Positions 28,050-37,611 are shown, counted from the first letter of the stretch. The stretch: DNA of 57,214 nt from Clostridia bacterium (GCA_024689085.1 JAILDT010000001.1:1-57214), one strand, 5' to 3'. Made by a program: numbers and translations. Notes: generated by a model from the sequence alone, not told the origin.

Positions 28050-29366
28050 ATGGGAATCAAAGTAGCCAAGTTCGGCGGCTCCTCCGTCGCCGACGCGATA
28101 CAGATCAGAAAGCTCAGAAACATCGTCAAAGCGGATGGGGACATCCGGTACGTGGTCGTTTCCGCACCGGGAAAGCGCTACGCGGATGACAGTAAAGTCA
28201 CAGACCTGCTGTACCTCTGCAAGACGCACATCGAGCACAAGATTCCGTATGAACAGATCTTCCAGGTCATTTGTGACAGATTCATCTCGACCGAGGAGAA
28301 TCTGTGCGTTGACGTGGGCATCAAAGCCGAGCTGGAAGAGATCCGCAGAGAGCTGGAAAAAGGTGCAACGGCAGACTACATTGCCAGCCGCGGCGAATAT
28401 CTCAATGCAAAGATTATTGCAGCGTTTCTGGGGTTCGATTTCGTCGACGCGCAGGAAATCATCAAGTTCAATGAGAAGGGAAAACTCATGGACGATCTGA
28501 CGAACGAGCTGATCGGCAAGACACTGAAGAGTCACGAGTGCGCTGTCATTCCGGGATTCTACGGTGAAAAACTGGAAGACGGTGCGATCAAGACGTTCTC
28601 GCGCGGTGGCTCCGACATCACCGGCGCGCTGGTTGCCAGAGGTGTCGACGCAGACGTCTATGAGAACTGGACCGACGTTTCCGGTTTCCTTATGGCAGAT
28701 CCGAAGATCGTGAAAGAACCGAAGCCAATCGAGAAAATCTCCTACATGGAGCTCAGAGAGCTGTCCTACATGGGCGCGTCCGTACTTCATGAAGAGGCGA
28801 TTTTCCCGGCGAAGGTAGCAGGTATCCCGATCAATATCCGCAACACGAACAAGCCGGAGGATCCGGGCACAATGATTACGGCGGATCTGGAAGTTCATGA
28901 GAACCAGATCGTTTCCGGTATCGCCGGAAGGAAGCACTTCACGGTCATCGGCATCTACAAGAACCATCTGGCCAACGAGAAGGGCTTCATCAGAAGACTG
29001 GCCGGCATCATAGAAGACCACGACATGACCATCGAGCATCTGCCGACAGGTATCGATACCATGTCCGTTGTCATCGACAACAAGGTTCTGAACGGCAAAC
29101 TGGAGGAAGTGGTGGAAGAAATCAAGTACCAGCTGAAGCCGGACAGCATCGACGTGGTTGAGGAGATGGCTCTGATTGCTACAGTAGGCGCAGGCATGTC
29201 AGCCCGCAAGGGTACGTCCGCCAGACTGTTTACTTCTCTGGCGGAAGCAGGCGTCAACATCAGAATGATCGACCAGGGCTCCTCCGAAATGAACATCATT
29301 GTCGGCGTGGAAGAAAAAGATTTCGAAACAGCAATCAAGGCGATTTACAAAGCCTTTGTTGAATAA
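28050..29366 (+). CDS. lysC: Aspartate kinase
   Basis: Aspartokinase phosphorylates aspartate, the first step to lysine, threonine and methionine. The 438-residue monofunctional protein has VAKFGGSSVADA (kinase start), SRGEYLNAKI, TFSRGGSDITGA, and then two ACT domains from about residue 290 with GAGMSARKGTSARLF, the usual place of feedback control by end product. The ribosome-binding site AAGGAG is 14 bases before ATG, farther than usual. Which amino acid inhibits it cannot be told. Confidence 0.95.
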   Translation: MGIKVAKFGGSSVADAIQIRKLRNIVKADGDIRYVVVSAPGKRYADDSKVTDLLYLCKTHIEHKIPYEQIFQVICDRFISTEENLCVDVGIKAELEEIRRELEKGATADYIASRGEYLNAKIIAAFLGFDFVDAQEIIKFNEKGKLMDDLTNELIGKTLKSHECAVIPGFYGEKLEDGAIKTFSRGGSDITGALVARGVDADVYENWTDVSGFLMADPKIVKEPKPIEKISYMELRELSYMGASVLHEEAIFPAKVAGIPINIRNTNKPEDPGTMITADLEVHENQIVSGIAGRKHFTVIGIYKNHLANEKGFIRRLAGIIEDHDMTIEHLPTGIDTMSVVIDNKVLNGKLEEVVEEIKYQLKPDSIDVVEEMALIATVGAGMSARKGTSARLFTSLAEAGVNIRMIDQGSSEMNIIVGVEEKDFETAIKAIYKAFVE

Positions 29367-29367
29367 T

Positions 29368-30648
29368 ATGACGGGAAAGATAATCGCGATCATCATCTTA
29401 ATACTGTTCTCAGCATACTTCTCAGCGACGGAGACTGCCTTCACGTCCATGAACCGGATCAAACTGAAGACCATGGCGGGAGACGGCGACGATAAAGCCC
29501 AGAAAGTTCTTGAACTGGGCGAGAAGTACGATAAGCTGCTGACGACCATCCTCATCGGAAACAACGTGGTCAACATCACGATGACGGCCATTGCGACTGT
29601 TTTGTTCGTAGGACTGCTGGCTCACAATGGCGCTGCGGTTTCAACCATCGTCATCACTGTTGTCGTGCTCATTTTCGGCGAGATCACCCCGAAGAACATC
29701 GCCAAAGAACGGCCGGAGGAATTCGCTAAATTCTCCGCACCGCTCATCAGTTTCTTCATGGCGATTCTGACCCCGATCAATTTCATTTTCACTGGATGGA
29801 AGAAGTTCATTACCAGATTGTTCGGACTCAACGGGGAAGAGAAAATCACCGACGACGAGATCCTGACCATGGTCGAGGAAGCCGAAACTGTCGGCGGCAT
29901 CGACGAGGAGAGGAGCGAGCTCATTCAGAACGCCATCGAGTTTGACGAACTGACGGCGGAAGAAGTCATGACGCCGCGTCCTGAGATGGTCGCGGTCGAT
30001 ACAGAGTGCAGTGAGGAAGAACTGGCAAGACTTTTTGAGGAAACAGGGTTCTCAAGAATACCAGTCTACGAAGAAGACATCGATAAGATCATCGGCGTTA
30101 TCCATCAGAAGGATTTTCACTACCATGTGGTGGGAACAGATAAGAAAATATCCGACTACGTTTCACCGGTTGTATTCGTAGCTGAGACCATGAAGATCTT
30201 CGACCTGCTCCGCAAGATGCAGCAGCTGAAGACCCACATGGCCATCGTCATCGACGAGTACGGCGGCACCTCCGGCCTGGTCACCATGGAGGACATCATC
30301 GAAGAACTGGTCGGCGAAATCTATGACGAATACGACGTCATTGCGAACAAGGAGATCATGCCTTTGCAGAACGGCAGCTACAGAGTACGCTGCAGCGCCA
30401 ATCTGTCGAAGGTCTTCGACTACTTCGGCATTGATGAGGACGTCACGGAAGTCAACACCGTGAATGGCTGGGTATCCATGATGCTGGATCACCTGCCGAA
30501 GAAGGATGATAAATTTGAAACAGAGATAGACAGAAAGAAACTGAAAGTCAGAGTGACAAAAGCTGACGCAAGAAAAGCAATTGAAATCAACCTCATATGC
30601 GAGGACGTTGCAGACGAGGAAGAAGCAGAAAGGACAGAGAATCAGTAA
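29368..30648 (+). CDS. CNNM / CBS-domain / CorC_HlyC membrane protein
   Basis: The 426-residue product has three N-terminal hydrophobic segments of a CNNM (DUF21) domain (roughly residues 1-150), then two CBS domains around [14 protein letters not shown] and [20 protein letters not shown], and a CorC_HlyC domain. Family members are linked to magnesium or cobalt efflux and are often called hemolysin-related. The ATG lies 1 base after the lysC stop with no ribosome-binding site, so it depends on coupling. Its TAATG overlaps the secA start. Confidence 0.9.
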   Translation: MTGKIIAIIILILFSAYFSATETAFTSMNRIKLKTMAGDGDDKAQKVLELGEKYDKLLTTILIGNNVVNITMTAIATVLFVGLLAHNGAAVSTIVITVVVLIFGEITPKNIAKERPEEFAKFSAPLISFFMAILTPINFIFTGWKKFITRLFGLNGEEKITDDEILTMVEEAETVGGIDEERSELIQNAIEFDELTAEEVMTPRPEMVAVDTECSEEELARLFEETGFSRIPVYEEDIDKIIGVIHQKDFHYHVVGTDKKISDYVSPVVFVAETMKIFDLLRKMQQLKTHMAIVIDEYGGTSGLVTMEDIIEELVGEIYDEYDVIANKEIMPLQNGSYRVRCSANLSKVFDYFGIDEDVTEVNTVNGWVSMMLDHLPKKDDKFETEIDRKKLKVRVTKADARKAIEINLICEDVADEEEAERTENQ

Positions 30649-33467
30649 TGGGTTTTATGGAGAAAGTTTTTGGCGACCTCAATGAGAAGGAAGTCAAAAA
30701 AGTATCGAAGATCGCGGACAAGGTCATGGCGCTCGAAGACGAGATGGCCGCTCTCACGGACGAGGAACTCCGCGCAAAGACAACAGAATTCAAAGAGAGA
30801 ATCGCAGGTGGCGAGAGCCTGGACGACATCCTGCCGGAAGCCTTTGCAGTATGCCGTGAAGGCGCCTGGAGATCCCTGGGCATGAAGCACTTCTACGTGC
30901 AGGTCATCGGCGGAATCGTCCTCCATCAGGGCAGAATTTCCGAGATGAAGACTGGTGAAGGTAAGACCCTGGTGGCGACCTTGCCGGCCTACCTGAACGC
31001 CCTGGAAGGCAAAGGCGTCCACGTGGTCACGGTCAACGATTACCTGGCCAAGCGTGACATGGAGTGGATGGGCAAGCTCTATACCTTCTTAGGACTGAGC
31101 GTGGGATGCGTCATCCACGGCATTACAGAAGAGGAAAGAAGAGCCGCTTATCAGGCGGACATCACATACGGAACCAATAACGAGTACGGCTTCGACTATC
31201 TGCGTGACAACATGGTCACCTATAAAGAGCAGATGATGCAGCGCGAGCTCAATTATGCCATCGTCGACGAGGTGGACTCCATCCTCATCGATGAAGCGAG
31301 AACGCCGCTGATCATCTCCGGCCGCGGCGACAAATCCACGGATATGTACCGCAGGGCCGACAGCTTCGTCAAGACCCTCGTCAAGGGCACCAGAGACAAA
31401 GACACCAAGGAAGAGACCGGCGACTTTGTCGTGGAAGAAAAGGACAACCAGATTTCTCTGACGGAGGAAGGCGTCGAGAAGTGCGAAGACTTCTTCAAGA
31501 TCGACAACTTCTCCGATCCGGAGAACATGGAGATCAACCACCACGTCATGCAGGCTCTCAAGGCGCAGAATATGATGAAGCGCGACGTAGATTACGTGGT
31601 TCGCGACGGCGAGATCATCATCGTCGATGAGTTCACCGGACGTATGATGTTCGGACGCCGTTACAGCGACGGACTCCATCAGGCTATCGAGGCCAAGGAG
31701 CATGTACTCGTCAGATCCGAGAGCAAGACGCTGGCGACGATCACCCTGCAGAACTACTTCCGGATGTACCAGAAACTGGCCGGCATGACCGGTACGGCGA
31801 AGACAGAGGAAGCCGAGTTCACAGACATCTACAACATGGACGTCGTCGTCATTCCGACCAACAAGCCGGTCATCAGAGAGGATCTGGCCGATGCGGTTTA
31901 CGCCACAGAGCAGGGTAAGTACAAAGCCATCATCGACCGCGTCATCGAGGCCCACGAGAAAGGGCAGCCGGTGCTGGTCGGTACCATATCCATCGAAAAA
32001 TCCGAAGTCATCGCCGACGCGCTGAGAAAGCGCGGCGTGAAGGACTTCAACGTACTGAACGCCAAGCATCATGAGAAGGAAGCGCAGATCGTCGCGGAAG
32101 CGGGACGTGAAGGAGCCATCACCATCGCCACCAACATGGCTGGTCGTGGTACCGACATCATTCTGGGAGGAAACCCTGAGTTCGAAGCCCGCAGAGAGAT
32201 GGAGCGCCTCGAGTACGACGAAGATCAGATTGCTTTTGCAACGAGTTTCGTACAGAGTGACGACCCGGAGCTTCTGGAAGCCAGAAAGACGTTCCAGGAA
32301 CTCCTGGAGAAATACAAGGCGGAGCGCGCGCCGGAGCAGGAGCGTGTCCGCGAATTGGGCGGCCTTTGCATCATCGGTACCGAGCGTCATGAATCGAGGC
32401 GTATCGATAACCAGCTGAGAGGTCGTTCCGGTCGTCAGGGAGACCCGGGCCAGACACAGTTCTGCGTCTCCATGGAAGACGAACTCATGCGTCTCTTCGG
32501 CGGTGAAAGGATGCAGAACATCGTCAGGAAACTGGGCGTCGAAGAGGACGAAGCCATTGAATCGGGCATGGTTTCCAAGCAGATCGAGAATGCACAGAAG
32601 AAGGTCGAAGGCAGAAACTTCGGCATCAGAAAGTACGTCCTCCAGTACGACAACGTCATGAACAAACAGCGTGAGATCATCTACGGCGAGCGTAAGAAGG
32701 TTCTCTTTGGTGAGGACCTGCGGGAAGACCTGGATATGATGACACGCAAGTTTATCGATGAAGTGGTCGATCCAATCGTTATTGCGTCCAAGTATCCGGA
32801 GGAGTGGGACTTCGATACGATGAACGAAGGACTGGCAAAAATCACCGGCCGCTTCGAGCCGCTGGAATTTGACGAGGAAGATCTCCATGACATGGATGAG
32901 GAATCCCTGAAGAACGGTCTCTACGGTGAGTTCAGCGACATGTACGACGCCAAGGAAGAAGAAATCGGCGCTGAGCGTCTCCGCGAAGTCGAGCGTATGA
33001 TCCTGCTGCGCGTCGTCGACAGCAAGTGGATGGACCACATCGACGCCATGGATCAGCTGAAGAGCGGTATCGGCCTCAGAGGACTGGGCGGTCAGGATCC
33101 GGCCGCGGCCTACGCCCACGAAGGATTCGCCATGTTCGAGCTGATGGTCTCCGCGATTCAGGAAGAGTTCGTACGGTACTGTTACAACGTCACTGTGACG
33201 ACGTCCAGCGAGCGCCGCGACGTTATCGGAACAGGTCAGGAACATAAAGATGAGTTCGACGACAGCGAGATGCGTGAAGCGGCTGCCCGTCAGCAGGCAG
33301 AAGGCGGAAACGTGGATATGGGCAGCGCTCCGGCGCAGGCTGCGGTTCCGAAGAGAGAGCATAAGCAGGAGACCGTTCGCCGCGAGACACCGAAGGTCGG
33401 ACGGAATGATCCGTGTCCGTGCGGAAGCGGAAAGAAATATAAGCACTGCTGCGGACGCAATGCGTAA
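30648..33467 (+). CDS. secA: Preprotein translocase ATPase SecA
   Basis: SecA drives proteins through SecYEG, whose SecY is encoded at 7405. The ATG at 30648 overlaps the previous stop and gives 939 residues beginning [18 protein letters not shown]. Marks are MKTGEGKT (Walker A, residues 100-107), [19 protein letters not shown], the preprotein cross-linking region and [14 protein letters not shown]. The C-terminus is a zinc SEC-C tail with [24 protein letters not shown] copy lies at 32231-32239. Confidence 0.98.
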   Translation: MGFMEKVFGDLNEKEVKKVSKIADKVMALEDEMAALTDEELRAKTTEFKERIAGGESLDDILPEAFAVCREGAWRSLGMKHFYVQVIGGIVLHQGRISEMKTGEGKTLVATLPAYLNALEGKGVHVVTVNDYLAKRDMEWMGKLYTFLGLSVGCVIHGITEEERRAAYQADITYGTNNEYGFDYLRDNMVTYKEQMMQRELNYAIVDEVDSILIDEARTPLIISGRGDKSTDMYRRADSFVKTLVKGTRDKDTKEETGDFVVEEKDNQISLTEEGVEKCEDFFKIDNFSDPENMEINHHVMQALKAQNMMKRDVDYVVRDGEIIIVDEFTGRMMFGRRYSDGLHQAIEAKEHVLVRSESKTLATITLQNYFRMYQKLAGMTGTAKTEEAEFTDIYNMDVVVIPTNKPVIREDLADAVYATEQGKYKAIIDRVIEAHEKGQPVLVGTISIEKSEVIADALRKRGVKDFNVLNAKHHEKEAQIVAEAGREGAITIATNMAGRGTDIILGGNPEFEARREMERLEYDEDQIAFATSFVQSDDPELLEARKTFQELLEKYKAERAPEQERVRELGGLCIIGTERHESRRIDNQLRGRSGRQGDPGQTQFCVSMEDELMRLFGGERMQNIVRKLGVEEDEAIESGMVSKQIENAQKKVEGRNFGIRKYVLQYDNVMNKQREIIYGERKKVLFGEDLREDLDMMTRKFIDEVVDPIVIASKYPEEWDFDTMNEGLAKITGRFEPLEFDEEDLHDMDEESLKNGLYGEFSDMYDAKEEEIGAERLREVERMILLRVVDSKWMDHIDAMDQLKSGIGLRGLGGQDPAAAYAHEGFAMFELMVSAIQEEFVRYCYNVTVTTSSERRDVIGTGQEHKDEFDDSEMREAAARQQAEGGNVDMGSAPAQAAVPKREHKQETVRRETPKVGRNDPCPCGSGKKYKHCCGRNA

Positions 33468-33489
33468 TGCGGCAGCGTAGGAGAGATAG

Positions 33490-34587
33490 ATGATATTACT
33501 GGATGAGTTAAAACAGCAGATACCGGAGCTCGAGTCGATGCTGGCGGAAGCGGAAGACGCCCTCCGGCCCGAAGAACTTCGCGCAAAGGCTTCCGAGCTG
33601 GAGAAGAAATCCGCGGAGCCTGGTTTCTGGGACGATCAGGAGAACGCCCAGAAGGTCATGAAGGAGAAGAAGTCTCTGGAGGACCGCGTTTCTGAATTCG
33701 AAGCGTTAAGCGGACGTCTGGAAGATCTGGGCATCATGATCGAAATGGCTGAGGAAGCTGACGACGCGGACACCGCCGAAGAGGCGAAGGCCGAGAAGGA
33801 AGCCCTGGCCGGCGACATCGAGAACCTGAAACTGAAGACGCTGCTCAACGACAAATACGATCAGAACAATGCCATTATCGCGATCCACGCGGGAAGCGGC
33901 GGCACCGAAGCCATGGATTGGGCTGAGATGCTTTTGCGCATGTATCTGAGATGGTGCGAGAAACGGGGTTTCAAGGCGAAGATCATGGATATGAACGACG
34001 ATACGGAAGCGGGCATCAAGAGCGCCACGGTTTTCGTCGAGGGTGATTACGCCTACGGATATCTGAAGAACGAGAAGGGCGTGCACCGATTGGTGCGTAT
34101 TTCCCCGTTTGACTCCTCGGCCCGCAGGCATACATCGTTTGCGTCTTTGGACGTGACGCCGGAAATCGAGTACGACACGACGGTGGAAATCAATCCGGAC
34201 GACCTGCGTATCGATACCTACCGCTCCAGCGGGGCGGGCGGACAGCATGTCAACATGACCGATTCGGCCGTCAGAATCACCCACCTGCCGACCCATATCG
34301 TGGTCACCTGCCAGAATGAGCGATCCCAGATGCAGAACCGGGAGTTCGCCATGAAGATGCTCATGTCCAAACTGATCGAGCTCAAGGAGCAGGAGGAGAA
34401 GGAATCCCTGAACGAGCTGAAGGGCGACTACAACCAGATCACCTGGGGAAGCCAGATTCGGTCCTATGTTTTTCAGCCGTACACCATGGTCAAAGACCAC
34501 AGAACGGGTGCGGAAGTGGGCAATGTACAGGCCGTCATGGACGGGGATCTGGACTACTTTATCAACGAGAAACTGAAACAGCAGTAA
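33490..34587 (+). CDS. prfB: Peptide chain release factor 2, without programmed frameshift
   Basis: RF2 ends translation at UGA and UAA. The 365-residue protein has SPF for stop codon reading (VRISPFDSSARRHTSF) and GGQ in RSSGAGGQHVN. In most bacteria the gene has an in-frame UGA near codon 25 that needs +1 frameshifting for autoregulation. Here the reading frame is open from ATG through LRPEELRAKASELE, so that control is missing. GGAGAG precedes ATG. It lies 22 bases after secA. TGCTTTTGC occurs at 33929-33937. Confidence 0.96.
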   Translation: MILLDELKQQIPELESMLAEAEDALRPEELRAKASELEKKSAEPGFWDDQENAQKVMKEKKSLEDRVSEFEALSGRLEDLGIMIEMAEEADDADTAEEAKAEKEALAGDIENLKLKTLLNDKYDQNNAIIAIHAGSGGTEAMDWAEMLLRMYLRWCEKRGFKAKIMDMNDDTEAGIKSATVFVEGDYAYGYLKNEKGVHRLVRISPFDSSARRHTSFASLDVTPEIEYDTTVEINPDDLRIDTYRSSGAGGQHVNMTDSAVRITHLPTHIVVTCQNERSQMQNREFAMKMLMSKLIELKEQEEKESLNELKGDYNQITWGSQIRSYVFQPYTMVKDHRTGAEVGNVQAVMDGDLDYFINEKLKQQ

Positions 34588-34603
34588 CCCGTCGGGGCTG
34601 CTG
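34579..34603 (+). other. Hairpin overlapping the prfB stop
   Basis: CAGCAG (34579-34584) pairs with CTGCTG (34598-34603), and the 13-base interior contains CCCG and CGGG. No T-run follows, so it is a poor terminator but may protect the 3' end of the prfB transcript. Confidence 0.3.
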
Positions 34604-34645
34604 TGAATGTATACAGTATTTCACTGTCAAACATTGAATTACAAC

Positions 34646-34674
34646 TTGTATCGGGGTGGGCAGTGTGTTACTAT
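34646..34674 (+). promoter_or_regulatory. Promoter of the decarboxylase beta-subunit gene
   Basis: TTGTAT (34646-34651) and TACTAT (34669-34674) are 17 bases apart, an acceptable sigma-A type pair. The predicted leader to the ATG at 34762 is about 80 bases and can fold: GATGC-GAAAA-GCATC at 34684-34698, with ATGCG also able to pair with CGCAT at 34727-34731. A TGCTTTTG copy lies at 34711-34718. Confidence 0.5.
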
Positions 34675-34761
34675 TTTGTCAGTGATGCGAAAAGCATCGC
34701 TTTGTCGTGGTGCTTTTGAAGTGGCACGCATGTTTAGCATTAATAAAAGGAGAGCATTTTT

Positions 34762-35928
34762 ATGGATGCAGTAGTTGAAACTTTACTTAAGTTCTGGGAA
34801 TCGACTGGAGTCGCGAACTTCACGTACCAGAGCGGAATCATGATCGTGGTGTCATTGTTCTTCCTGTATCTGGCCATCAGACACGGTTTTGAACCGCTGC
34901 TGCTGGTTCCAATCGCATTCGGCATGCTGTTGTCAAACCTGCCGATGACGGGAATCTTCCTCAATGACGTAGTCCATGAAGGCGTGGTGAACTCCAATGA
35001 GCTTGCAGATGCGGGTATATTCTCGATATTCTACATGCTGAAACCTGTATTGCCTTCGCTGATATTCCTTGGCGTAGGCGCTATGACAGACTTCGGGCCG
35101 CTCATTGCGAACCCTAAGTCGCTGCTTATGGGCGCGGCAGCTCAGCTTGGAATCTTCTTCGCATTCTTCTCGGCGATTGCGCTTGGATTCAATGCACAGG
35201 AAGCCGGTTCCATCGGAATCATCGGCGGAGCGGACGGCCCGACAGCGATTTATCTCACAACGAAACTGGCCGACCATCTGGTAGGACCGATTGCCGTAGC
35301 GGCGTACTCGTATATGGCTCTTGTACCAATCATACAACCGCCTATCATGACAGCGCTGACCACGAAGCACGAGCGGGAGCTCAAGATGGAACAGCTGCGA
35401 ACCGTATCCCAGCGTGAGAAGATCCTCTTCCCAATCGCGGTAACGGTTGTCATCGCACTGCTGCTTCCGGCAGTCGCACCGCTGATCGGTATGCTGATGA
35501 TGGGTAACCTGTTCAAGGAGAGCGGCAGAACAGCCCGTCTGTCCGACACATCATCCAATGCTCTTTCGAATATCCTCGTTATTCTGCTGGGTACCTGCGT
35601 AGGTGCTTCGGCAACAGGCGAGACATTCCTGACCTGGGCGACGATCAAGATCGTTATCCTCGGTGTCCTGGCATTCTGCTTCGGTACAGCAGGCGGCGTC
35701 CTCATCGCCAAGATCATGAATATGGTATCGAAGACGCCAATCAATCCGCTCATTGGATCGGCAGGTGTATCAGCCGTACCAATGGCAGCTCGTGTATCAC
35801 AGGTACAGGGCCAGAAGGCGAACCCGACGAACTTCCTGCTGATGCACGCCATGGGGCCGAACGTTGCAGGCGTTATCGGATCCGGCGTAGCGGCCGGCGT
35901 AATGCTCTGCATGTACGGCGGATATTAA
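34762..35928 (+). CDS. Na+-translocating decarboxylase beta subunit (GcdB/OadB/MmdB family)
   Basis: The 388-residue protein is a polytopic membrane protein with about nine hydrophobic segments. Family marks are GVGAMTDFGPLIANPK, GIIGGADGPTAIYLT in the ion-binding part, and NPLIGSAGVSAVPMAARV. It is the beta subunit that pumps Na+ while decarboxylating biotin-bound CO2 in glutaconyl-CoA, oxaloacetate or methylmalonyl-CoA decarboxylases; which one cannot be told. The alpha, gamma and delta subunits are not next to it. AAAGGAGAG precedes ATG; its own promoter and terminator make it monocistronic. Confidence 0.92.
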   Translation: MDAVVETLLKFWESTGVANFTYQSGIMIVVSLFFLYLAIRHGFEPLLLVPIAFGMLLSNLPMTGIFLNDVVHEGVVNSNELADAGIFSIFYMLKPVLPSLIFLGVGAMTDFGPLIANPKSLLMGAAAQLGIFFAFFSAIALGFNAQEAGSIGIIGGADGPTAIYLTTKLADHLVGPIAVAAYSYMALVPIIQPPIMTALTTKHERELKMEQLRTVSQREKILFPIAVTVVIALLLPAVAPLIGMLMMGNLFKESGRTARLSDTSSNALSNILVILLGTCVGASATGETFLTWATIKIVILGVLAFCFGTAGGVLIAKIMNMVSKTPINPLIGSAGVSAVPMAARVSQVQGQKANPTNFLLMHAMGPNVAGVIGSGVAAGVMLCMYGGY

Positions 35929-35963
35929 TAGGAAAATCTCTAAAATCATTTTTATACACTAGG

Positions 35964-35998
35964 AAAACCCGGCGCGATCCCCTAAGCGTCGGGTTTTT
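35964..35998 (+). terminator. Intrinsic terminator after the decarboxylase subunit
   Basis: AAAACCCGGCGC and GCGTCGGGTTTTT form a strong stem with one G-U pair around GATCCCCTAA, with a T-run. A new promoter starts right after it. Confidence 0.85.
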
Positions 35999-36000
35999 CG

Positions 36001-36009
36001 TGTTATAAT
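36001..36009 (+). promoter_or_regulatory. Extended -10 promoter of the HAD gene
   Basis: TGTTATAAT is an extended -10 element lying directly after the T-run of the previous terminator. The leader to the ATG at 36029 would be about 13 bases with GGAGG inside. Confidence 0.55.
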
Positions 36010-36028
36010 GGAAGCTGGAGGCGAAGAT

Positions 36029-36676
36029 ATGATCGATACAGTAGTGTTTGATTTCGATGGAACGATTATGGATACGAACGATGTCATCATCGGTTCGTGG
36101 CAGCATGTATATAGAACGTTGCGGGGAAAAGAAGGCGATTTGGATTACATTCTCTCCACCTTTGGCGAACCCCTGGAGTACAGCATGGAAACGTCTTTTC
36201 CGGAAGTACCTACGGAAGAGTCCGTCAAGATTTACCGTGACTGGCACAGGGAGAGATTCCTCGATATGATCAAGCTCTTCCCCGGCATCACAGAGATGCT
36301 GCAGGAAGTGAAGGCCCGCGGCTGCAAGATGGGGATCGCGAGCTCCCGTCTCAGGCTGACGCTGGAGCAGGGCCTCGACAAGTATGATCTGCATAAGTAC
36401 TTTGATGCTATCGTAGCAGTGGAGGATACTGAGAATCCTAAGCCTGCGCCGGACATTGTTCTGAAAACACTGGAGCTCCTGGATGCGAAACCGGAGAACG
36501 CCGTCATGGTCGGTGACTCGCGGCTGGACATTCTCTGTGCCCGCAACGCAGGCGTGCCGTCCGTACTCGTCGGCTGGAGCGCAACGCTCGCAGGCAAAAC
36601 AAAAGAGGACTTCGCGCCGGGCGAAGCCCCCGATTTCATCATCGATCAGCCAGCAGATCTGCTCGAACTCATCTGA
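36029..36676 (+). CDS. HAD-superfamily phosphatase (PpaX/Gph-like)
   Basis: I start at ATG 36029, behind TGGAGG; an ATG 21 bases upstream overlaps the -10 box. The 215-residue protein has the HAD motifs: DFDGTI with the nucleophile Asp at residue 7, the SS motif II in GIASSRLRLTL, Lys in ENPKPAPDI and the acidic motif IV in VMVGDSRLDILCA. The cap is helical, as in phosphoglycolate phosphatases and pyrophosphatase PpaX. The substrate is open. Its stop directly abuts the stop of the convergent gene. Confidence 0.85.
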   Translation: MIDTVVFDFDGTIMDTNDVIIGSWQHVYRTLRGKEGDLDYILSTFGEPLEYSMETSFPEVPTEESVKIYRDWHRERFLDMIKLFPGITEMLQEVKARGCKMGIASSRLRLTLEQGLDKYDLHKYFDAIVAVEDTENPKPAPDIVLKTLELLDAKPENAVMVGDSRLDILCARNAGVPSVLVGWSATLAGKTKEDFAPGEAPDFIIDQPADLLELI

Positions 36677-37228
36677 TTACAGCACGTTACCTTCCGCGTC
36701 AAAGAGCGGCAGTTTGCCGAGAACAGTGATATCCGTTCTGTCATAGGCGTCGCCCTCAGCCAGTACGGCCATCTTGCCGACAATATTTCCGCCGGCGCCT
36801 TCCGCCAGTTTTTCGAGCGCACGGAGAGAATTACCCGTGCTGATCACATCGTCTACGATCAGGACGCGTTTGCCTTTCATTTTTGCCACATCATCTTCGC
36901 CGATGTATATTCTCTGGCGCTGGAATGTCGTGATTGAATTGACGTCGGCACCCAGCGGTTCACCCATGTAGACCTTCTGTGATTTCAGCGCGACGATATA
37001 GTCGTTCTGTCCGGACTGGCGCGCCATTTCGTATATCAGCGGAATGCTTTTTGATGCCGACGTAAGCATGATGTCAAACTCCGGCGCCCGCGCGAGGAGT
37101 TCCTTCGCGGCGTGCATGGTAATCGCAACGTCCCCATAGAGAATGAACGCAGCGATCTGCAGGTCATCAGACACCTTGAACAGTTTGAGACTTTTCTTCA
37201 TACCGGCAATATTTACTTCGTAATTCAT
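36677..37228 (-). CDS. Type I phosphoribosyltransferase (adenine phosphoribosyltransferase-like)
   Basis: The 183-residue protein has a clear PRPP-binding loop VLIVDDVISTGNSL in the C-terminal half and a flexible-loop region near VALKSQKVYMG. The general look is that of Apt-type purine salvage enzymes, but purine specificity is inferred from the family and from the neighbouring nucleoside transporter. ACGGAGGAAG precedes ATG at 37228. It shares a control region with the nucleoside transporter on the other side. Two TGCTTTTGC motifs lie in its leader, seen on the mRNA strand. Confidence 0.8.
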   Translation of the reverse strand: MNYEVNIAGMKKSLKLFKVSDDLQIAAFILYGDVAITMHAAKELLARAPEFDIMLTSASKSIPLIYEMARQSGQNDYIVALKSQKVYMGEPLGADVNSITTFQRQRIYIGEDDVAKMKGKRVLIVDDVISTGNSLRALEKLAEGAGGNIVGKMAVLAEGDAYDRTDITVLGKLPLFDAEGNVL

Positions 37229-37243
37229 CGTCTTCCTCCGTAT

Positions 37244-37274
37244 GCAAAAGCATTTTTTTCTGTTTGCAAAAGCA
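37244..37274. repeat. Two GCAAAAGCA copies in the phosphoribosyltransferase leader
   Basis: Exact copies occur at 37244-37252 and 37266-37274, 22 bp apart. Transcribed on the minus strand they read TGCTTTTGC. With flanking bases each forms a small hairpin (ATGC-TTTT-GCAT and TTGC-TTTT-GCAA). They are members of a motif found about 23 times in the window as CAAAAGCA. Confidence 0.7.
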
Positions 37275-37288
37275 ACATTACATGCTTC

Positions 37289-37317
37289 ATTGTACCCCTG
37301 AAAAGGGCAATATTCAA
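37289..37317 (-). promoter_or_regulatory. Promoter of the phosphoribosyltransferase gene
   Basis: Read on the minus strand, TTGAAT (37317-37312) and TACAAT (37294-37289) are 17 bases apart. The leader to ATG at 37228 would be about 55 bases and contains both GCAAAAGCA copies. Confidence 0.6.
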
Positions 37318-37345
37318 GCGCAGGGAAGTAATGAAAAATACACCT

Positions 37346-37405
37346 ATTTTGGAAATCATTTGCATGATTTGGAAAGCATTGTAACGATTTGGAAGGCTTT
37401 GGGAA
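37346..37405. repeat. Three tandem 20-bp repeats between divergent purine-salvage promoters
   Basis: Units 37346-37365, 37366-37385 and 37386-37405 share ATTTGGAAAnCATT, with TTTGG[A]A at exact 20-bp steps (37348, 37368, 37388), and a further TTTGGGAA at 37398. The 20-bp period is about two helical turns, so all copies face one side of DNA. They lie 29 bp behind the -35 of the phosphoribosyltransferase and 59 bp behind that of the nucleoside transporter. I read them as binding sites of a regulator; which one is unknown. Confidence 0.65.
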
Positions 37406-37464
37406 TGTACAAAAAAATAATCAAAAAAAGGCACGAAAATAGGCCTTCAGAGCAACAAAATCAA

Positions 37465-37493
37465 TTGACACTCAGGCCCCAAATTGATACACT
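37465..37493 (+). promoter_or_regulatory. Promoter of the nucleoside transporter operon
   Basis: A perfect TTGACA (37465-37470) is followed after 17 bases by TACACT (37488-37493) with TG before it. An A-rich tract (37408-37440) lies upstream. The expected transcript begins near 37500, so about 110 bases precede the riboswitch and 260 precede the first gene. Confidence 0.75.
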
Positions 37494-37519
37494 CAAAACG
37501 TGGTAAGAGGAGTGTAAAC

Positions 37520-37587
37520 GGACTGGACACGCAGCTTGCATGAATGCCAAAAAGCACAAGATGTTGTGCCTGAACGAGAAGCAGTCC
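37520..37587 (+). ncRNA. Unidentified structured leader RNA upstream of the riboswitch
   Basis: GGACTG (37520-37525) can pair with CAGTCC (37582-37587), closing a 56-base interior that contains a second hairpin, GCACA-AGATGTTTG-like loop-TGTGC (37554-37558 with 37565-37569). It lies between the promoter and the purine riboswitch. I recognise no family; it is not a PRPP or T-box element by its conserved bases. It may be incidental. Confidence 0.3.
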
Positions 37588-37611
37588 ACAAGCCATTGCA
37601 ATTTAATCAAA

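Noticed and set aside
31089-33446. 785-codon open frame antisense to secA
   Set aside because: It mirrors secA codon use; no ribosome-binding site, and the translation looks like no protein. A shadow of a long GC-biased gene.
37346-37405. CRISPR-like repeats
   Set aside because: Units are tandem without spacers, only three, and imperfect; no cas genes in the window.
37112-37506. Short open frames in the purine-salvage control region
   Set aside because: They overlap promoters and repeats, lack ribosome-binding sites, and have no recognisable product.
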